Position numbers and translations under genes: made by a program. 64,000 nt of DNA, from positions 496,001 to 560,000 of the forward strand of contig NZ_JAIVKK010000001.1 in the NCBI RefSeq assembly GCF_020524005.1, in the 5' to 3' direction. Positions 61,111-64,000 of the stretch are shown here, in pieces. The number at the start of each line of letters is the position of its first letter. Position 1 is the first letter of the stretch. The notes below the pieces were generated by a model. The model had not been told where the DNA came from, did no database searches, and saw only the letters and a list, made by a program, of their open reading frames with translations. The DNA comes from Microbulbifer aggregans (lineage in GTDB: Bacteria; Pseudomonadota; Gammaproteobacteria; Pseudomonadales; Cellvibrionaceae).

Positions 61111-61714
61111 CGCTCAACCACTCCAGTTCCATACCGTGGAGGCTGCTGTAAGAAACAACCGCACTGCGGGCGACCTTGTCGTTCTTGAGCAGGTGTACCG
61201 CGATTTCAACTGGCAGCACCTCACCACTGGAAAGCGCAGCAAATTGGGGAAGTGACTCTTTATCGCCATCGTCATCGCCTTTCTTGGACGATGCATCCTT
61301 GCCACTCTTGCGACCAAATTCCGCGTCGCTGCTGTCCGCTCCAGGCAACTCGGTTTGGGAAAGGACTTCAATACGTATATTTGGCGACAATTGGTGGGAA
61401 AGAAAACGGCGGGCATTGGCGCTCCCGGGGTTCTCGGAAAAATCCAGCTCTACCCATTTCATGGCCGAACTGTCATACCGAACCACGGTGTAGCCGTCCT
61501 CTTCCAGCACAACACCGAGATGCGCCTTATCAATGAGTGCACGATCCGCAACCAGCTGCAGCAGGTTAGCCAGCCGCTGCACCTCACCCGTCCAGGTACG
61601 GCCCTCGGAGTTGCCCAGGGACAGGGTCGCCATACCCGCCAGCGTGGCGATGATGACAATCACCACCAACAGCTCGATCAACGTAAAGCCCCGCTGACGG
61701 GATGCGGATTTCAT
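61100..61714 (-). CDS. gspH: Type II secretion minor pseudopilin GspH
   Basis: The prepilin site is QRGFTLIELLVVIVIIATLAGMATL. At 204 residues it is longer than most GspH (~170), because of a charged insert near 125-155 (GRKSGKDASSKKGDDDGDKES). It is 21 bp downstream of gspG. Confidence 0.92.
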   Translation of the reverse strand: MKSASRQRGFTLIELLVVIVIIATLAGMATLSLGNSEGRTWTGEVQRLANLLQLVADRALIDKAHLGVVLEEDGYTVVRYDSSAMKWVELDFSENPGSANARRFLSHQLSPNIRIEVLSQTELPGADSSDAEFGRKSGKDASSKKGDDDGDKESLPQFAALSSGEVLPVEIAVHLLKNDKVARSAVVSYSSLHGMELEWLSDEL

Positions 61715-61735
61715 CGAAATGAACCTGAATCAGCC

Positions 61736-62164
61736 TCAGAGCTCAGACGCAAACAGATCGGTTGCTTCGCCTTCACCACCCGGCTTGCCGTCGGCACCCA
61801 GGCTAAAGAGGTCGTACGCACCGTTGCTGCCCGGGCTGATGTACTGGTATTCGTTGCCCCAGGGATCCTTCGGTGATTTTTTCAGGTAGGGGTCGGTCCA
61901 GTTTTTGGCTTCCGGGAAGCCGGAAGGCTTGGTTACCAGCGCCTCAAGCCCCTGGTCGGAACTCGGGTAGACGAAGTTATCCATGCGATACATATCCAGC
62001 GCAGTGGAGATCGCTCGCAGATCCACAGTAGCCGCCTTGATACGGGCCTCACCAGTACGGCCAAGTACATTCGGGATAACCAGAGCCCCGAGTACACCCA
62101 GGATCACGATCACCACCATGATCTCGATCAGGGTAAAGCCCCCACTCTTGCGCAAATTCTTCAT
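61736..62164 (-). CDS. gspG: Type II secretion major pseudopilin GspG
   Basis: The 142-residue protein forms the bulk of the periplasmic pseudopilus. The leader MKNLRKSGG is followed by FTLIEIMVVIVILGVLGALVIPN (Glu5 present). The C-terminal Ca2+-binding loop region FSLGADGKPGGEGEATDL is intact. Length matches E. coli/Vibrio GspG. Confidence 0.96.
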   Translation of the reverse strand: MKNLRKSGGFTLIEIMVVIVILGVLGALVIPNVLGRTGEARIKAATVDLRAISTALDMYRMDNFVYPSSDQGLEALVTKPSGFPEAKNWTDPYLKKSPKDPWGNEYQYISPGSNGAYDLFSLGADGKPGGEGEATDLFASEL

Positions 62165-62224
62165 TTCTCACCTCGATTCAAAGTCAAAGCGACACTTTGC
62201 CGCAGTGTTCACTATTTGACCAGC

Positions 62225-63442
62225 TCAAACTACCAGCTGATTCATACTCATAATCGGCATCATAATTGCCATCACGATAAACAGCACCAGGCCCGCCATG
62301 ACCAGCAGCATGATGGGCTCGAACAGACTGACAAAGGCCGTCACCGCCCCCTGCAGGTCGCGCTCCTGGTTTTCTGCCGCACGTACCAGCATCTGGTCCA
62401 GTGTGCCGGATGATTCACCGCTGGCGATCATGTAGATCATCATCGGCGGAAAATATTCCACGTCCTCGAGCGCACGGCGCAAACTGCCACCTTCGCGCAC
62501 AAATTTCTGCGCCGCCTGCAGACGCTCCTTCAGGTAGTCATTACCCATTACCCCGCTGGCGATACCCATAGCCTGGACAAGGGGCACACTACTTCCGGTC
62601 AGGATGGCCAGAGTACCGATATATCGGGCACTCTGGCCACCGCGTACCAGCCAACCGATCATCGGCATGTCCAGCAGGCGATGGTGAAAACGGTAGCGGA
62701 ATCCGGACTGACGCATCAACAGCATCCAGCCGACGACCAGTAAGACGATTATCGGCGGGATTATCCAGCCCCAGGACGAGATAAAATCGCTGATCGCCAC
62801 CAGGATCCGGGTTGCCAACGGCAATTGCTGACCTGTGCCGGTAAACACTTCAATTACGTCAGGAACGACATAAACCATCAGTCCGGTTACGACCAATACG
62901 CAGATTACAACCAGAACAACCGGATAAATCATGGCCAGCTGCACCTTTTGACGAAACTGCTGCTGGCTTTCGGTGTAATCACCAAGGCGCTCCAATACCT
63001 CATCCAGATGACCAGAGTGCTCACCGGCCTCTACGGTAGCGCGATAGAGTTTCGGGAAGGCGCGCGGAAAACTGCCCAGTGCCTGCGCAAAACTATGCCC
63101 TTCGAGCACTTTTGCACGCACTGCCAGCACAATGCGGCGCACCTTCTGGTTGCGGGACTGGTTGGCAATGGCACCCAAGGTCTCTTCGAGCGGTATACCG
63201 GCACGCAGTAAGGTTGCGATCTGCCTTGTGAGCAGCGCGAGGGCCTTGATACCAAGACCGGGACTGGTAGACAGCAACCCGTCGCCAGCCTGGGAATGGG
63301 ATTCCGATGCGGGGCTGACCTCCAGCGGTATCAACCCTTTTGCCCGCAACTGCTGGCGGGCTGCCTTGGCACTGTCTGCTTCCAGGGTTCCGCGATTTTT
63401 GCGTCCCCCCGCATTCAGGGCCGTGTACTCGAATGCACCCAT
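62225..63442 (-). CDS. gspF: Type II secretion inner-membrane platform protein GspF
   Basis: The 405-residue polytopic protein has two GspF domains (about 70-195 and 272-395) and three membrane helices. Typical text: LLTRQIATLLRAGIPLEETL and AIMMPIMSMNQLV at the C-terminus. It starts 1 bp after the gspE stop. Confidence 0.95.
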   Translation of the reverse strand: MGAFEYTALNAGGRKNRGTLEADSAKAARQQLRAKGLIPLEVSPASESHSQAGDGLLSTSPGLGIKALALLTRQIATLLRAGIPLEETLGAIANQSRNQKVRRIVLAVRAKVLEGHSFAQALGSFPRAFPKLYRATVEAGEHSGHLDEVLERLGDYTESQQQFRQKVQLAMIYPVVLVVICVLVVTGLMVYVVPDVIEVFTGTGQQLPLATRILVAISDFISSWGWIIPPIIVLLVVGWMLLMRQSGFRYRFHHRLLDMPMIGWLVRGGQSARYIGTLAILTGSSVPLVQAMGIASGVMGNDYLKERLQAAQKFVREGGSLRRALEDVEYFPPMMIYMIASGESSGTLDQMLVRAAENQERDLQGAVTAFVSLFEPIMLLVMAGLVLFIVMAIMMPIMSMNQLVV

Positions 63443-63443
63443 G

Positions 63444-64000
63444 TCAGGACTCCTGGGTTACCCGTAGCACTTCTTCCAGTGAAGTAACACCAGACAGCAC
63501 CTTGGCCATGCCGTCATCTCGAATGCTTGGCGCCAGTGTGCGCGCCTCCTGGACCAGGGCGTTTTCAGATGCCCGATCGTGGATCAACTGGCGCAGCTTT
63601 TCATTTACCGGTACCAACTCATAAATACCGACCCGACCGAGATAGCCGGTGTGGTTACACTTGTCGCAGCCGCCCGGGTGATAGATGGTGGCACCACTGC
63701 CCTCTTCCACGCCCAGCATACGGCACTCAAACGCGTCTGCGGCATGGGGCTGCCGGCATTCCGGGCACAATACCCGCACAAGCCGCTGCGCAAGGACGCC
63801 GATAATACTGGATGACAAGAGGAAAGGTTCAATTCCCATATCCACCAGACGCGTAACCGCGCCCAGTGCGGTATTGGTGTGCAGGGTGGAGAGCACCAGG
63901 TGACCGGTAAGACTCGCCTGAATGGCGATCTGCATGGTTTCCAGGTCGCGAATTTCACCCACCATCACCACATCCGGATCCTGACGCAGAATGGCGCGCA
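63444..64000 (-). CDS. gspE: Type II secretion ATPase GspE, C-terminal part, cut by window edge
   Basis: Only the last about 185 codons are in the window; the gene continues past 64000. Visible are the Walker B/Asp box [30 protein letters not shown] (His box), the tetracysteine zinc motif CPECRQ...[17 protein letters not shown] and the end LRVTQES. It powers pseudopilus assembly at the cytoplasmic side of GspF/L. Confidence 0.95.
   Translation of the reverse strand, partial: RAILRQDPDVVMVGEIRDLETMQIAIQASLTGHLVLSTLHTNTALGAVTRLVDMGIEPFLLSSSIIGVLAQRLVRVLCPECRQPHAADAFECRMLGVEEGSGATIYHPGGCDKCNHTGYLGRVGIYELVPVNEKLRQLIHDRASENALVQEARTLAPSIRDDGMAKVLSGVTSLEEVLRVTQES

Overview
The window reads as a chromosomal segment of a Gram-negative gammaproteobacterium. 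Supporting this are a type II secretion operon, RND efflux, Prc protease, exonuclease III, an Acr3/ArsH arsenic operon and dense GC-rich coding on both strands. The gene mix and the intergenic repeat at 50927-51022 suggest a marine, Cellvibrionales/Microbulbifer-like organism. That assignment is inference from memory, not a database match. No rRNA, tRNA, CRISPR array, insertion sequence or phage gene was recognised.

Region 1 (1-29121) is the most distinctive part: an energy, ion and stress island. On the minus strand a cyclic beta-glucan synthase (cut by the left edge) overlaps a tandem universal stress protein. Divergent from them are PEP synthase, a Kup potassium transporter and a small iron-permease-like membrane protein. 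A P2-type cation ATPase faces back. Then follows a tightly overlapping plus-strand operon: acyl/acetyl-CoA synthetase, E1-alpha, E1-beta, lipoyl E2, an acyl carrier protein, and a glutaredoxin-CcdA-like membrane protein. Convergent with it is a complete second rotary ATPase operon of the N-ATPase type, in the order atpD-C-Q-B-E-F-A-G, with no atpH and no atpR between Q and B. Divergent from atpD is a three-gene ABC exporter (ATPase, double-FtsX permease, HlyD adaptor). The layout suggests coordinated handling of acetyl units, PEP, cations and membrane potential under energy stress.

Region 2 (29122-41879) holds ordinary housekeeping and accessory genes: an NAD(P)-binding protein, an AzlCD exporter with its XRE-cupin regulator, a DUF202 protein, a FAN1-like VRR-NUC nuclease coupled to a nuclease-helicase fusion, an HEXXH protein of the CLCA_X type, an MscS channel, an ECF sigma/zinc-finger pair, and modABC behind a good ModE-type operator.

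Region 3 (41880-53786) has an RND pump operon divergent from its TetR repressor, with a large operator palindrome between them. Then come prc, xthA, a structured repeat, and arsR-arsC-acr3-arsH behind a near-perfect ArsR palindrome.

Region 4 (53787-64000) has a hybrid sensor kinase that lacks its phospho-accepting histidine, a DUF2788 protein, and the type II secretion genes gspE(partial)-F-G-H-I-J-K-L-M.

The strongest leads are the island as a unit, the sequence anomalies in the N-ATPase (alpha P-loop Lys to Arg, missing atpR, atypical c-ring site), the ACP inside a 2-oxoacid dehydrogenase operon, the repeat that has rewritten the E1-alpha C-terminus, and the degenerate hybrid kinase.
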